Shown here one piece after another: positions 1 through 10,659 of a stretch of 64,000 nt of DNA; position 1 is the stretch's first letter, and each line of letters opens with the position of its first letter. The notes under the pieces were generated by a model. It saw nothing but the letters and a program-made list of their open reading frames with translations. It did not search any database and was not told where the DNA came from. This DNA comes from Capra hircus (Eukaryota > Chordata > Mammalia > Artiodactyla > Bovidae). The stretch lies in the NCBI RefSeq assembly GCF_001704415.2, contig NW_017189517.1, positions 4,165,167 through 4,229,166 of the forward strand, in the 5' to 3' direction. The translations under genes and the position numbers were made by a program.

Positions 1-165
1 GTTTGTTTTTTTTTGTTTTTTTCTTTATTTATTTTTTTAAATTGGAGGTTAATTACTTTACAATATTGTAGTGGTTTTGCATACATTAACATGAATCTGC
101 TACAGGTATACGTGTGTTCCCCATCCTGAACCCCCCTCCCTCCTCCTGGGACTGGTGCACTGGGA
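1..165 (-). mobile_element. L1 3' end fragment (artiodactyl L1)
   Basis: A T-rich stretch (the antisense poly(A) tail) is followed by the antisense L1 3' UTR, recognisable by a GGAGGTTAATTACTTTACAA block and a run of CCCCCCTCCC type. The related blocks near 6060 and 58540 share this 3' end. It is truncated at its 5' side near 150-165 and the tail runs off the left edge, so no target-site duplication can be assigned. Confidence 0.8.
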
Positions 166-299
166 CTCAGCTTGTATTATTTTAGTCTTATGCCAAGGGG
201 AGTGGAGTACAGAGGTAATATTTCCTCAATTTTGAATCAAAGAATGGATGATATAGTGCATTGTGCTGACAGTCCTCAATGAATTAGGAATAGCAACTA

Positions 300-1290
300 T
301 CTTTTAACAGCTTTATAGAGGTATAATCGATATAGAACAGTACATATTTAATGTGTATAACTTAATGAGTTCGGGTGTATGCAGACACTACTGATACCAT
401 CACTACAATCAAAGTAGGAGACATAGGCAACACTTCCTAGAATTTTCTTGTGTCCTTGTTTTTATTTTATTGTAGTAAGAATAATTAACATGCAATTTGA
501 ACAACACTCTGAACCAAATGGACCTTACAGACAAATAAATACAGAATATTCCATCCAACAATAATAGAATGCATATTTTTTCAACACATTTTCTATGATA
601 GTTATATGTTCAGTTCAGTTCAGTTGCTCAGTTGTGTACGACTCTTTGCAACCCCATGGACTGCAGCACGCCAGGCTTCACTGTCCATCACCAGCTCCCG
701 GAGCTTACTCAAACTCATGGCCATCGAGTCGGTGATGCCATCCAACCATCTAATCCTCTGTCATCTCCTTCTCCTCCTGCCTTCAATCTCTGCCAACAAC
801 AGGGTCTTTTCCAATGAGTCAGTTCTTTGCCTCAGGTGGCCAAAGTATTGGAGCTTCAGCTTCAGCATCAGTCATTCCAAAGGATATTCAGGACTGATTT
901 CCTTTAGGATTGACTGGTTTGACTTCCTTGCAGTCCAAGGGACTCTCAAGTCTTCTCCAACACCACAGTTCAAAAGCATCAATTCTTCAGTGCTCCGCTT
1001 TCTTCACAGTCCAACTCTCAACATCCACACATGACCACTGGAAAAACCATAGCCTTGACTAGACGGACCTTTGTTGGCAAAGTAATGTCTCTGCTTTTGA
1101 ATATGCTATCTAGGTTGGTCATAACTTTCCTTCCAAGGAGTAAGAGTCTTTTAATTTCATGCAGAGCTCTAAAAGTTTTTCACCCTGCATAACTGAGTTT
1201 CTATTGAACAACAAATTCCTTTTTCCTCAAACTCCCCAGCTACTGGCAACCACTAGTTACTGGATTTTCTTCATGAAGTAATCCTAGTTA
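300..1290 (-). mobile_element. Old L1 3' UTR remnant, split by a BovB
   Basis: Positions about 300-600 (TTTATAGAGGTATAAT, then a diverged 'ACCATCACTACAATCAAAG' stretch) and 1163-1290 (CTACTGGCAACCACTAGTTA) resemble consecutive parts of an old mammalian L1 3' UTR in antisense. The BovB at 606-1162 lies between them, so it appears to have inserted into this older element. Divergence is high and the edges are approximate. Confidence 0.4.
606..1162 (-). mobile_element. BovB LINE 3' end, 5'-truncated
   Basis: This is an antisense BovB (RTE-type LINE) tail. It begins with the TTCAGTTCAGTTCAG 3' terminal repeat and runs back through the end of the reverse transcriptase reading frame to a break near 1162. 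Antisense frames are interrupted and no catalytic domain is included. The small forward frames here are antisense shadows. Confidence 0.9.
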
Positions 1291-1692
1291 GCCACACCAT
1301 AGCTACTTCCTTGTTCAAATGACTGACCTCTAGGGAAGTTTCTGAAACCTTTCTGCCCAAAGGAGAACTAGGCAATTCCTATGGGTAGCTTTGTCAAGCA
1401 AACTAATAACTTATGAGTCAGGCGTATTTTTGCTTTTGTTGTTTTTGCCTGTGGAAATAATCAGTGAGTTCTAAATAGAGCCTAATTATTAGACTATAAG
1501 GATACTAACCTAACAGTTAAGTATTACTTGATAGCACTTGAAAGAGAGACAATTTAAGCTGAATTGTTGTTCAGATACCAAGTAGTGTCAGAATTTTAAG
1601 TTAATAACGCAGCTTAATTTTAAATGCAAGCCCTGCTCTAAATACAAGAGGAGAAAACTACTTCTTTGGGTTGTGAAAGCAGAGGAAACATT
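1291..1692. other. No recognisable feature
   Basis: AT-rich sequence between the old L1 remnant and the next SINE. I see no coding signal, RNA gene or repeat family here. Confidence 0.5.
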
Positions 1693-1706
1693 TTGGAAAA
1701 TATTTG

Positions 1707-1920
1707 CGTGTATGCATGCTGAGTCACTTCAGTTGTGTGTGACTCTGTGTGACCCCATAGACTGTAGCCCGCCAGGCTCCTCTGTCTTTGGGATTCTCCG
1801 GAGAAGGATACTGGAGTGGGTTGCCATGCCCTCCAGGAGATCTTCCCAACTCAAGGGCTGAACCTGCATCTCTTTCATCTCCTGTGTTGGCAGGTGGGTT
1901 CTTTACCACTAGTGCTACCC
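1707..1920 (-). mobile_element. Bov-tA SINE with target-site duplication
   Basis: Antisense tRNA-derived SINE: BovA body on the left (GACCCCATAGACTGTAGCCC) and tRNA-like head on the right ending near GTTCTTTACCACTAG. The flanks at 1693-1706 and 1921-1934 read TTGGAAAATATTTG and TTGGAAAATGTTTG, a 14 bp duplication with one mismatch. This supports target-primed insertion and gives exact ends. Confidence 0.92.
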
Positions 1921-1999
1921 TTGGAAAATGTTTGGTTGAGTTTAGCTAAGAAGATATGTTGGTTTAGAAATTAGTGGTGAGAGGTGGTATCTATTTACT

Positions 2000-2215
2000 T
2001 ATTTTTAATTTATTTTTTAAATTGAAGTAATAGTTGATTTAGAAGATCATGTTATCTTTAGGTGTGTATCACAACAATTCAGTTATATATATTCTTTATC
2101 AGATGTTTTCCCTTATAGGTTATTACAAAATAATGTAGTTCCCTGTGCTATACAATGGGTCCCTGTTGGTTACCTTGTTTACATGTAGTAGTGTGGCTAT
2201 GTTAATCCCAATGAG
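2000..2215 (-). mobile_element. Old L1 3' end fragment
   Basis: Antisense L1 3' UTR of an older artiodactyl subfamily. It has a T-rich tail, then a TATAGGTTATTACAAAATA block and TTCCCTGTGCTATACAATGG. The same blocks occur at 45330-45540 in the old L1 there. It is truncated near AATCCCAA. Confidence 0.75.
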
Positions 2216-3261
2216 AGGTGGTAATTAGACTGTGACCAGATTGTCCCCAGTATCCTTGGCCACTCTCAGAGTAGCTCTTTGCACAAAGTCATCCATTTAA
2301 AGAATATATTACCTAAAACACTACATACTTACGAAGGGACTTATACAAAACAACACTTTGTTTTCCTAATTTGAGTTATGGTATGCACCCAAAATACCAT
2401 TCTCCTCTTTTTAAAAAATCTAGTATAGAGGACTCTTCCTTTAGATGTGTTCTACACAGCCGCAGGGGTTCCACTGAGCCCTATTAAACCAGGACACAGG
2501 GAAGGTGACATGGAAGTGATGACTACAAGAAGGAACATTTAGTTATTTGTATCTGATCGAGTTTGTGTTAACTATCATTTAAACAAGATATTTACTGCAA
2601 AATAATTTGTTAGTCACAAACCATTCCTTGACATGTAATAAAAATAATGTAACATATATTAATGGAAAAGCAGAAAGACTAGAAAGAAAGGATTTTGGAA
2701 TCAGAAGCCTCTTATTCTCCAAAAGTCTAAGCTTTTGTTACAGAAGCATGCACTGTCACAGCCTCATCCCTCTCTCTCTTCCTCCTTTCTTATGGCTTCA
2801 TGGCCTCTTCTGTCCTCCTACTTCATTGGGTTTTGAGAACTTTCCTATTTGCCTCCTGGTTTCTAGTCTAAGCTATCTTTTAATACAAACTTTACCTTTT
2901 AACACACTCAGGAGGTGGGTAGGTGGACAGACATGTCAAGAGATGTCTTATCAAATCTTTTGTTTAGGCCATTGTCTTGCTTTTTAAACTCAGAAGCTAA
3001 GAGCTGCTTCCTTTGTTCCTTGTGTCCTGGAGTAAACACTCTTCTAGTTCAGATTGCCTACATTTGTAGGTGTTGGGTGGAGGGAGACACATCAGAGTGT
3101 AACAGGAAATACTGGAGGATGCAAAGGTTACAAAGCAGTTAACATTTCAAAATCTTTTTTTTCTGCTTCATTTGCTTTTGAGGGTGTACATTGCAAGAAG
3201 GGGAACTGGTCTAAATGAGGAGGTATTTTGAGAAGTCTTTGTGCTTAACCAAGATAGTTAA
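2216..3261. other. Unrecognised AT-rich DNA
   Basis: No repeat family or gene was recognised. A 126-codon open frame at 2607-2987 has no recognisable domain or codon pattern, and it spans a pyrimidine-rich patch near 2765-2820. I treat it as chance. Confidence 0.5.
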
Positions 3262-3488
3262 GTGCGTGTGTGTGTCCTAAGTCGCTTCAGTCATGTCCAA
3301 CTCTTTGCAACCCTATGGAACGTAACACACCAGGCTCTTCTGTCCATGAGATTCTCCAAGCAAAAGTACCAGAGTGGGTTGCCGTTTCCTCCTTCAGGGG
3401 ATCTTCCCAACCCAGGGACCGAACCCGTGTCTCTTGTGACTCCTGCATTGCAGATGGATTCTTGACCACTGAGCCACCAGGGAAGCCC
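3262..3488 (-). mobile_element. Bov-tA SINE
   Basis: Antisense Bov-tA. A short TG run on the left leads into CTAAGTCGCTTCAGTCATGT (BovA end). The tRNA-derived head lies on the right and ends in GAGCCACCAGGGAAGCCC. It is close to full length; no convincing duplication was seen. Confidence 0.9.
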
Positions 3489-4130
3489 AGGTAACTAAGT
3501 AGATGTATTAAAATATATTTTGTATTAATAAAAAATCTCCACCAATGAGATCATTTGGTGAAACATCGACTTTCTTATTATTTTATGATTCAACTGTCAA
3601 GTGAGTTCAGTTGTGATGTATTTCTGAGTGCTTCAAGGCATATTTCCCACTACACTTTGAGCAGAAGCAGCAAAATGCATTTTCATGAGACTGTAGAGAT
3701 AAGAAAACCTGACATCTATTATTCAAGTTCAGAAATTTATGCCAAAATTCATTAACATTCAAATTATGAATTAGTTGTCATGGAAAAGCACTCTAGTAAA
3801 CAAAGCTGGGGTGGCACAGAGTCTTAAATGTCTGGGCAGCCCAGTTTTGTTTTTAGAGCCTCTGGTGACACATTCAGCAGAGAGTAGTCTGGCCATGTTT
3901 TCAAACATTTTCTAGGTTATTTGCAATCAGTGGATATCCTGGACAAACAGCATGGTAAACATAACTTTTCTTGGGGAGGCAAAACAGCAAAAAGGAATTT
4001 GAGCAAACTGAGAATATAGTAATTTTAAAGTTCAATCCACTAAATGTTTCCTTTCCTGAATTTCTTTGGAATTTTTAAAGCAATGTGAGAAACACATTGT
4101 TTCTCAAAACGTGTTTCAGACCTTCGGCTG
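3489..4130. other. Unrecognised DNA
   Basis: AT-rich spacer between a SINE and a BovB tail. No family, gene or structured RNA was recognised. Confidence 0.5.
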
Positions 4131-4560
4131 TTATTCAGTCACTAAGTCATGTGCGACTCTTTGCAACTCCATGGACAGCAGCACACCAGGCTCCAGTGTC
4201 CTTCACTATCTCCCGGAGTTTGCTCAAATTCATGTCCACTGAGTCGGTGATGCTATCTAACCATCTCATCCTCTGCCACCCTTTCCTCCTTTTGCCTTCA
4301 ATCTCTCCCAGCATCAAAGAAAGTGAAAGTCAAATTACTAGTTGCTCAGTTGTGTCTGACTCTTTGTGACTCCATGGACTGTAGCTCTCCAGGCTTCTCT
4401 GTCCATGGAATGCTGGAGTGGGTTGCCATTCCCTTCTTCAGGGGATCTTCCTGACCCAGGGATTGAATCCAGGTGTCCTGCATTGCAGGCAGATTCTTTA
4501 CTCTCTGAGACACCAGTGAAGCCCAGCATCAAGGTCTTTTCCAATTAAATTCTTCAGATG
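4131..4560 (-). mobile_element. BovB LINE 3' fragment, split by a SINE
   Basis: Antisense BovB tail at 4131-4317 and again at 4533-about 4560. The two parts join in the BovB order if the SINE at 4318-4521 is removed. The left part spans the 3' end through the CCCAGCATCAA block and the right part resumes with GGTCTTTTCCAAT. Confidence 0.88.
4318..4521 (-). mobile_element. Bov-tA SINE inserted in a BovB
   Basis: Antisense Bov-tA with BovA body and tRNA head, about 204 bp. It is flanked by a perfect 11 bp duplication, CCCAGCATCAA, at 4307-4317 and 4522-4532. The duplicated bases belong to the host BovB, so the SINE is the younger element. Confidence 0.93.
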
Positions 4561-4844
4561 TTTCTATGTGTGTTTGAGAGCCATCAACCTTGAGGTATTT
4601 ATGTATGCATTCATTTATCTACTTCTATATAGAGTTCTATGTGTGTGGATATACATATATTATTTTAATGATTCTGATAATTATCAACCTGGTAATACCA
4701 CTGAGTATTTTGGTCTTATTGAGAAGAAGAGCAGACACAAATATAATACCAATAGGAGGCTTCTGAGCAGCTCTTTAATTAATATTTGTGATAATGGCAT
4801 TGGAGCCATTGGGTTTATAGTAGCAATACTACATAATACTGAGT

Positions 4845-4960
4845 GAATTCTATTCTGAACTGTGCTGAGGGCTTTATAAGTATCATCGTACTCTATTCTC
4901 ACTACATATCTTTGAGTTATTGGCTCATAATATCCATTTGTTACCAAAGAAGTCACTTTT
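4845..4960 (+). mobile_element. MIR-like SINE remnant
   Basis: Diverged MIR-type core: CTGTGCTGAGGGCTTTATAAG followed by a stretch equivalent to the family's 'ATCTCATTTAATCCTCAC' region. The ends are indistinct. Confidence 0.5.
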
Positions 4961-5064
4961 ATGCAGCTTTTCACATCATTTATTCAACTTCCCTTTGTTC
5001 AGAGGTAGTTGAGGATCTGTGCTAATTGCTGAGAATAGAACAATAGCAACATAATCATGATAAG

Positions 5065-5290
5065 AGTAGAGCATATTTATGGAATCACTACTAAGTGCCA
5101 GTCACTAGACTAAACATTTTGCATCCATTACTTTATTTAATCCTTATGTCAACCCTGTGTCATAAATAATGTCTTAATTCTCATTTTGTTGGTGAGGAAA
5201 TTGAGGATTAGAGATTAAGTAATTTGTTGAAAGTTACTTGTTAGTTAGTTGGTGATAGGGCCTGACTCCAAAGTGCATTTCAGAATTTCA
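5065..5290 (+). mobile_element. MIR SINE
   Basis: Clear MIR order: TACTAAGTGCCAGTCACTAG, CTTTATTTAATCCTTATG, then GTGAGGAAATTGAGGATTAG and a degraded 'AAGTTACTTGTTAGTTAG' tail. This is an ancient mammalian tRNA-derived SINE. Confidence 0.8.
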
Positions 5291-6039
5291 AAGATCTCCT
5301 TCTTTCCCACCCTCCTCCCTCTCTCCCTTCCTTATTTATTCTACAAATATATTTGTGGTTGGTTGCCATCATCCTAAAAGAGCAACTCTCTTGGTCCTGT
5401 TACACTCCTGAGTTTCTTTCTTTATTTTCCATTTTTCTTAGGTGTTTATTCTAACTGTTCCTATCTCTTCCCTTCCCCTTAAATCCCTCATATGTGCAAT
5501 TGAAAGTCAACCTTCATAAATTTCTAAAGCTACTCTCTTCAAGGTCACATAAGACTTCTTAATTATGCATCTAACAAAGGTTTATTAATTCTCGTCATCC
5601 TAGACTTCTTTGTTCAGAGTGATCAAAAAAGACCACTGAGAAGAGAACTGGCTACTAACTTGGTTGTTTAAATGCATTACTAATCTGCTTTTTTGATTTT
5701 TTTTTTCTTTTTTTCTTTTTTTTTTCTTTTCCTTACTCAAGAGGCCAAGACTTTGCAATACTGAACAGTGTAACTTAACCTGGAGGGCACATAAGCAGCA
5801 GCTCCAAGGATTTTGACAGAGTTTCTAGAGTGAAGTCAGGCCTCTGAGTTTCCAAGTTCTCCACATAGTACTATTTTGTACCAAATGCTTGAATTAACTG
5901 TTGGAGAATTAGAGGCTGTTTACAGTTCTTTCTAAGATGTACTATAAAAAATAATTGATTGCTGTCTTTTTATTTGAAAAGTATGCTTTCTTTTTTTTTT
6001 TGGAGGGTGATTTTTTTTAACATTTTCTTTTTTAAAAAA
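5291..6039. other. Spacer with pyrimidine tracts
   Basis: It holds a C/T-rich tract at about 5296-5335 and a T/C homopolymer-like tract at about 5694-5732. Otherwise no gene or repeat was recognised. A weak resemblance to an ancient repeat near 5540-5640 was not strong enough to name. Confidence 0.5.
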
Positions 6040-6130
6040 TATAAATTTATTTATTTTAATTGGAGGTTAATTACTTTACAGTATTGTATTGGTTTTGCCA
6101 TACATCAACATGAATCTTACCTGTATGTTT
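6040..6130 (-). mobile_element. L1 3' end fragment
   Basis: Antisense L1 3' UTR block (TTGGAGGTTAATTACTTTAC, then TTGGTTTTGCCATACATCAA). It is the same terminal sequence as at 1-165 but truncated after about 90 bp, with T-rich DNA on both sides. Confidence 0.75.
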
Positions 6131-7429
6131 CGAACTTAATTTTTTTTGTTTGTTTTTTTTTTGTTTAAGTCTAGTGATATATTATTTAAACCCTTGCAGG
6201 TTTAAATCATTAGAAATATGCCCCTGAAAAAGACAACTAGAAAAATTGTATTTTCCTCACAAAGTGGGGACTTTGGACTTTAAAATAGTGAATAAGGAGA
6301 GTATAAATATAACTCTCCTTAGAAATTTATTAGATCATATTATCATTAATTTTTTAAATTATAAATTATTATTTTTTAAATAATTACTATGCAAAATGGA
6401 GCATTTTATTATTTAATCTTTGATGGCTTAATTGAAAGCTAAGAATGAGGTCTTTTATGCCTTTTCAATGTATAAGTATACCAGGTGCTTCTCTACATGC
6501 CAAATTTTCAAAATGCTCCAGAATTACTTTGCCCTTCTTTAATGTAACTAATCTAATTTTTTAACCTAAACCAAGTGGCTATTGAAACATATCATACACT
6601 ATTTATTGGAGTATACTTAAGATCTTTTCAATAGCTGCAAATAATAATCTTCCTGGTAAAATAACGGTGTTTTAAAATGAATTAATATTATGGATTGAGA
6701 ATTTCAGAAAATATACCTTAAGGTAATTATTGTCATTTTGTGAGAACTTCTAGAGGTAGAAATAGTCTTTGAAATCAAGATTATCATTTATTTTGCCTTC
6801 TGTTTGCAAATAGACGGTTTTAAGAAATAATTTTATGTTATCAATCTACATAGCTTATCTTTCTTGGATCAAAAGCTATTATCTATTTAACCCATTTGTT
6901 AGTAGATGACTTCTGGAGTTTCCAGTGTTTTAGGAGCTACTTGAGTGTGGAGACAAAATAAGAATGTGTGTCTGGCCCTAGATTTTCATAGAATCAGAGC
7001 ATAGAGATCAATCAACTAGGAAACAGTCACAAATATTTATTGCTATTGTTTTTCAGCTGAGATTCAGAAGGTATAGTTGCTTGATATGCAATTACTTGGA
7101 AAAATAAGGCCTCAGGATATCTGTTGTTGAAGGAAAACACAGACTTTTTGGTTGTCTGGTTGGTTGGCTTTGTTATATATGGGCAAGCAATCAGGAACAT
7201 CTACGACAATGTGTCTACAAAACTCTGACTGCCTGTTTAACATTTCTACACTCACTAAGCAACAGTTATGTCTAGGGTGAGCAACCCACCCCAGGTTACC
7301 TGAAACTGTTCCAACGTTAAAGCTGAAAAATCCACATTCTTAAATCCCTTTCAATTTTAGGCAAACCAGGATGGTTTGTCATCCTTCATTTTTCTTGCTT
7401 TGAAAATAAAGCAGGACTTCACTTCCTCA
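6131..7429. other. Unrecognised AT-rich DNA
   Basis: About 1.3 kb of AT-rich sequence without a recognisable repeat, gene or RNA. No open frame here resembles a protein family. Confidence 0.5.
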
Positions 7430-7800
7430 TAGATTCTTTCATTTATTCACAGTCTTATTATTTATTCACAAAGAGATTCTGAAGTGCCAATCTCTGTGCT
7501 AGTTGCTAAGGACACAGTGGTAATTAAAATAGCATTTCGGTCCTTACAGAAGTTACCATTTAGCAGGATGAACATTAAACAAATATGCTAGCATTAGCAA
7601 AGTGGAAGATAAAAATATACCAGAGATTTTAATTATACAAATCAGAATTCCGAAGATTCTAAGAAGGCTTCTCTGTGGAAGTAAGTGGATGGCAGGGCAG
7701 AGTGGATGACTTTGAAAATGAGACTTTGGAGTTGGGTAGAGGCCTGTAGGACCCCTGAGTCATGGGAAAAAGTTTGGATTTTATAAAAAGATCAATGGAA
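7430..7800 (-). mobile_element. L2 LINE 3' remnant
   Basis: This resembles an antisense L2 3' end: TTTATTCACAAAGAGATTCT, GTGCTAGTTGCTAAGGACAC, then a GAAGTAAGTGGATGGCAGGG stretch leading to TTTGGATTTTAT. Order and spacing fit the ancient L2 family, but divergence is high. Confidence 0.6.
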
Positions 7801-7874
7801 ATCCAGATATTTATCTTGTAAGAATACTTACCTTAAAATATTTTGTGTCTATCAGTCTACCCTTAAGAAGAGAG

Positions 7875-8480
7875 CCGTTGTTCAGTCACCAAGTGTTCCT
7901 GACTCTTTGTGACCTCAGGGGCTGCAGCACACCAGGCTTCCCTGTCCTTCACTATCTCCTGGAGTTTGCTCAAACTCATGTCCATTGAGTCGGTGATGCC
8001 ATCCAACCATCTCATCCTCTGTCGTCCCCTTCTCCTCCTGCCCTCAATCTTTCCCAGCATCAGGGTCTTTTCTTTTCTTTTTTTTTTTTAATTTTTTATT
8101 TTTTTTAAATTTTAAAATCTTTAATTCTTACATGCGTTCCCAAACATGAAACCCCCTCCCACCTCCCTCCCCACAACATCTCTCTGGGTCATCCCCATGC
8201 ACCTGCCCCAAGCAAGCTGCACCCTACGTCAGACATGGACTGGCGATTCAATTCTTACATGACAGTATACATGTTAGAATTCCCATTCTCCCAAATCATC
8301 CCACCCTCTCCCTCTCCCTCTGAGTCCAAAAGTCCGTTATACACATCTGTGTCTTTTTTCCTGTCTTGCCAAATGAGTCAGCTCTTCGCATCAGGTGGCC
8401 AAATTATTGGATCTTCAGCTTCAGCATCATTTCTTCCAAAGTGTATTCAGGGTTGATTTCCTTTAAGACTGACTGGTTTG
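7875..8480 (-). mobile_element. BovB LINE 3' fragment, split by an L1 tail
   Basis: Antisense BovB tail at 7875-8072 and 8370-8480. The two halves are collinear: AGCATCAGGGTCTTTTC on the left continues as CAAATGAGTCAGCTCTTCGC on the right. The intervening 297 bp are L1. The 5' break is near GACTGGTTTGAT. Confidence 0.9.
8073..8369 (-). mobile_element. Young L1 3' end, 5'-truncated, inside BovB
   Basis: A T-rich tail is followed by the same 3' UTR as the full-length L1 at 50429-58170. Over roughly 240 bp I count about five differences from positions 50478-50719. The element breaks off at CTGTCTTGC, where BovB resumes. No clear target duplication is visible. Confidence 0.92.
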
Positions 8481-8663
8481 ATGAAGAAGAAAGGTATATG
8501 ATTGGTAAAAGCAGACATTTCTTGGTTCTTGGCTACACCTAAGTAAAGTGGACCCAACCAGTCTTTTGTTGGACCAATTCAGCTGTAACTCACTGACATC
8601 TATTTAGAATCAATAAAGCTGTTCCTAAATGTGTCAGATGACTTACCAAAAAAAAAAAAAAAA
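8481..8663 (+). pseudogene. Possible retrocopy 3' tail (poly(A) with upstream AATAAA)
   Basis: An AATAAA hexamer at 8611-8616 lies about 30 bp upstream of a pure run of roughly 18 A residues at about 8646-8663. That is the spacing of a polyadenylated transcript copied back into DNA. The roughly 130 bp upstream match no L1, BovB or SINE that I recognise, and no parent gene or flanking duplication could be identified. A chance A-run is possible. Confidence 0.3.
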
Positions 8664-9890
8664 ATCACCCAGAGGAAGGAACTGCCCAACACCTTCTATT
8701 TCTCACACTATCTTCAAATTCTGTTGTTCTAATCATTTCACTTCAGCCAGCATCTCAGAGTGGAACCTCTGTGGTAAAGGTGTGGAGTTCAGAACTAAGG
8801 CTGCTACTGGCTAAAACAGTTTGATGTTTACTATGTAAGTAGGTTTTCCACCTAAGAGAAAAAGACTGTACTGCTTCTCTGTCACGTGTTGACTCCTATA
8901 TGGTGATAAATTGCTGCCTTTCTTTACTGAGTGTTGTTTAACTGCTAATCCTCCTGAAGGAATTCTGTATATCAGTGATAGAGTGGTGTTTAAGGGGTTC
9001 TGGGCAACCAAACACTGCCCTTCCCTTATATGAATATGGATCACCAAATTAAGCTGGACTGATAATATAAGCAGTAAACTTTTTTTTCGAATTTTGAGAT
9101 GTTGATACTGTATAGACTATATCAGAATACTCCTCAAAATTTTCAACTTTTATTCAGATTTTGCTATCACAGCATAGACATAGCCTACCAGTAACCACAC
9201 AAGCAGATCTCCCAAGCCTTTGCAGCTGTTCTCTGTCAATATCTATCGTCATGTTAACCCAGCAGTAAAGCTGGCTGATCCCTTAGAGGGGAGGACTCTT
9301 TGCTTGGCTTCACCATCTTATGATTATTTTGAACATATAACCATCTTATGGTTATTTTGAACATATAGATCTAATTTGAGGAACAACTGGTGGTGTTAAT
9401 GCCATGCTTGTTGAATCATTAGTCAACCACTTAATGAAACATGATGACAGAAGAACAAAATAAATTGCTTTTAGAGAGAACTCCAAGAAATATATAACCC
9501 CCTTTTAGCCATCAAGGCTATCAATCTCTCATAATTGCCAGATGCTGTCTTCAAAAAGAAAAGACATAATTTTCCATAAAACCTGTTCTGCAGGCAGCTA
9601 TCAATGTCAGTCTAATTTTTTCCTCTGCTTCAGTGCCTTCTTAATGGTGAACAAATGGAATAGGGGAGTATATTCATTTAAGATATATAAATAACTACAT
9701 GAGAGTCATAGGTTTCTGTAGTGGAGAAAGCTTTTTTGTATTATTTGCCAAGCATGTATTGTTGCTTAGCTCCATTTGTTTTCTAGCTTGAAAATTAGTA
9801 TCTTTATATATGTTTATTTTCATTAGGATCTCCTCAAATATTCATAAGTGGAAGAAAGCTGCTGAAAGAGATTCGGTTAGACTCTTGGAT
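8664..9890. other. Unrecognised DNA with a 28 bp tandem duplication
   Basis: No gene or known repeat was recognised. At 9312-9339 and 9340-9367 a 28 bp unit (ACCATCTTATGATTATTTTG...) is repeated head to tail with one mismatch. Confidence 0.6.
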
Positions 9891-9894
9891 CTAT

Positions 9895-10138
9895 AAGTGT
9901 GTCTGCAGTTAGGTGGAGGGCACTTAATTAAGGACACTTAGTTCTCTCATCTGTAACATGAAACAAAGAGTTGACATGATATTGACTATGTTAAGATAGT
10001 TTGTATGTTGTTGTTCAGTCTCTAAGTCATGTCTGACTGCGACCCCATGGACTGTATGCAGTATGTCAGGCTTCCCTGCCCTGTACCACCTCCTGGATAG
10101 TGAAGGCACATAGTAGGCACTCAAAAATGGTACTAAGA
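9895..10138 (-). mobile_element. MIR remnant split by a BovB fragment
   Basis: Antisense MIR: TTAGTTCTCTCATCTGTAAC on the left, and GGCACATAGTAGGCACTCAA on the right at about 10106-10126. The two parts are adjacent in the MIR consensus once the BovB piece at 10001-10095 is removed. Confidence 0.6.
10001..10095 (-). mobile_element. BovB LINE 3' terminal fragment
   Basis: Short antisense BovB tail (TTGTTGTTCAGTCTCTAAGT, then GCGACCCCATGGACTG) of about 95 bp. The hexamer GATAGT at 9995-10000 and 10096-10101 is a plausible short target duplication. Confidence 0.75.
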
Positions 10139-10659
10139 ATACATTTAAATATCACTCTGGTTGTTTCTAGATGTCTCTGACTGATCATCTCACTTATATT
10201 CACCATATCTTATTAAAAACTTTTCTGGGAACCACTGCTGCCTAGTATGTGAGCTTCTCTGGTACATGGGAAGCCATATTGAAGTGTGTTGGCTGGATCA
10301 CATCATTCATTACATGACAGTACTGTTATTTTTACATATCCTAAGTTCCCTAAATGTCCAGACAAACTTTACCTGGTGTTATAAATGATAATATCTAGTA
10401 TCACTAACCCAAGTCATAATATTATTGCATATTTTATTATAATGCATTGCTTATAGTTATTACTCAGTTGTCATTCAATTAATGAAGCTTTTTATGAATG
10501 AATAATCAAGTAATTATAAGTGATGCAATTCAGATAGTTTATTCAATGCCAAGATCTTGCCTTTATTGGACTATTCATTTCATGTGGTTCCATCAGAGTA
10601 GCTAACAATTTGTTGGATGTGTCTAAATAAGCTTGTTTGAATCAGTTGTTTTACTGTTT
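10139..10659. other. Unrecognised AT-rich DNA
   Basis: No recognised gene, RNA or repeat family between the MIR/BovB unit and the old L1. Confidence 0.5.

Noticed and set aside
3555..3755. 66-codon open frame and similar short frames in unique DNA
   Set aside because: Length is within chance expectation, and no homology, start context or splice structure supports it.
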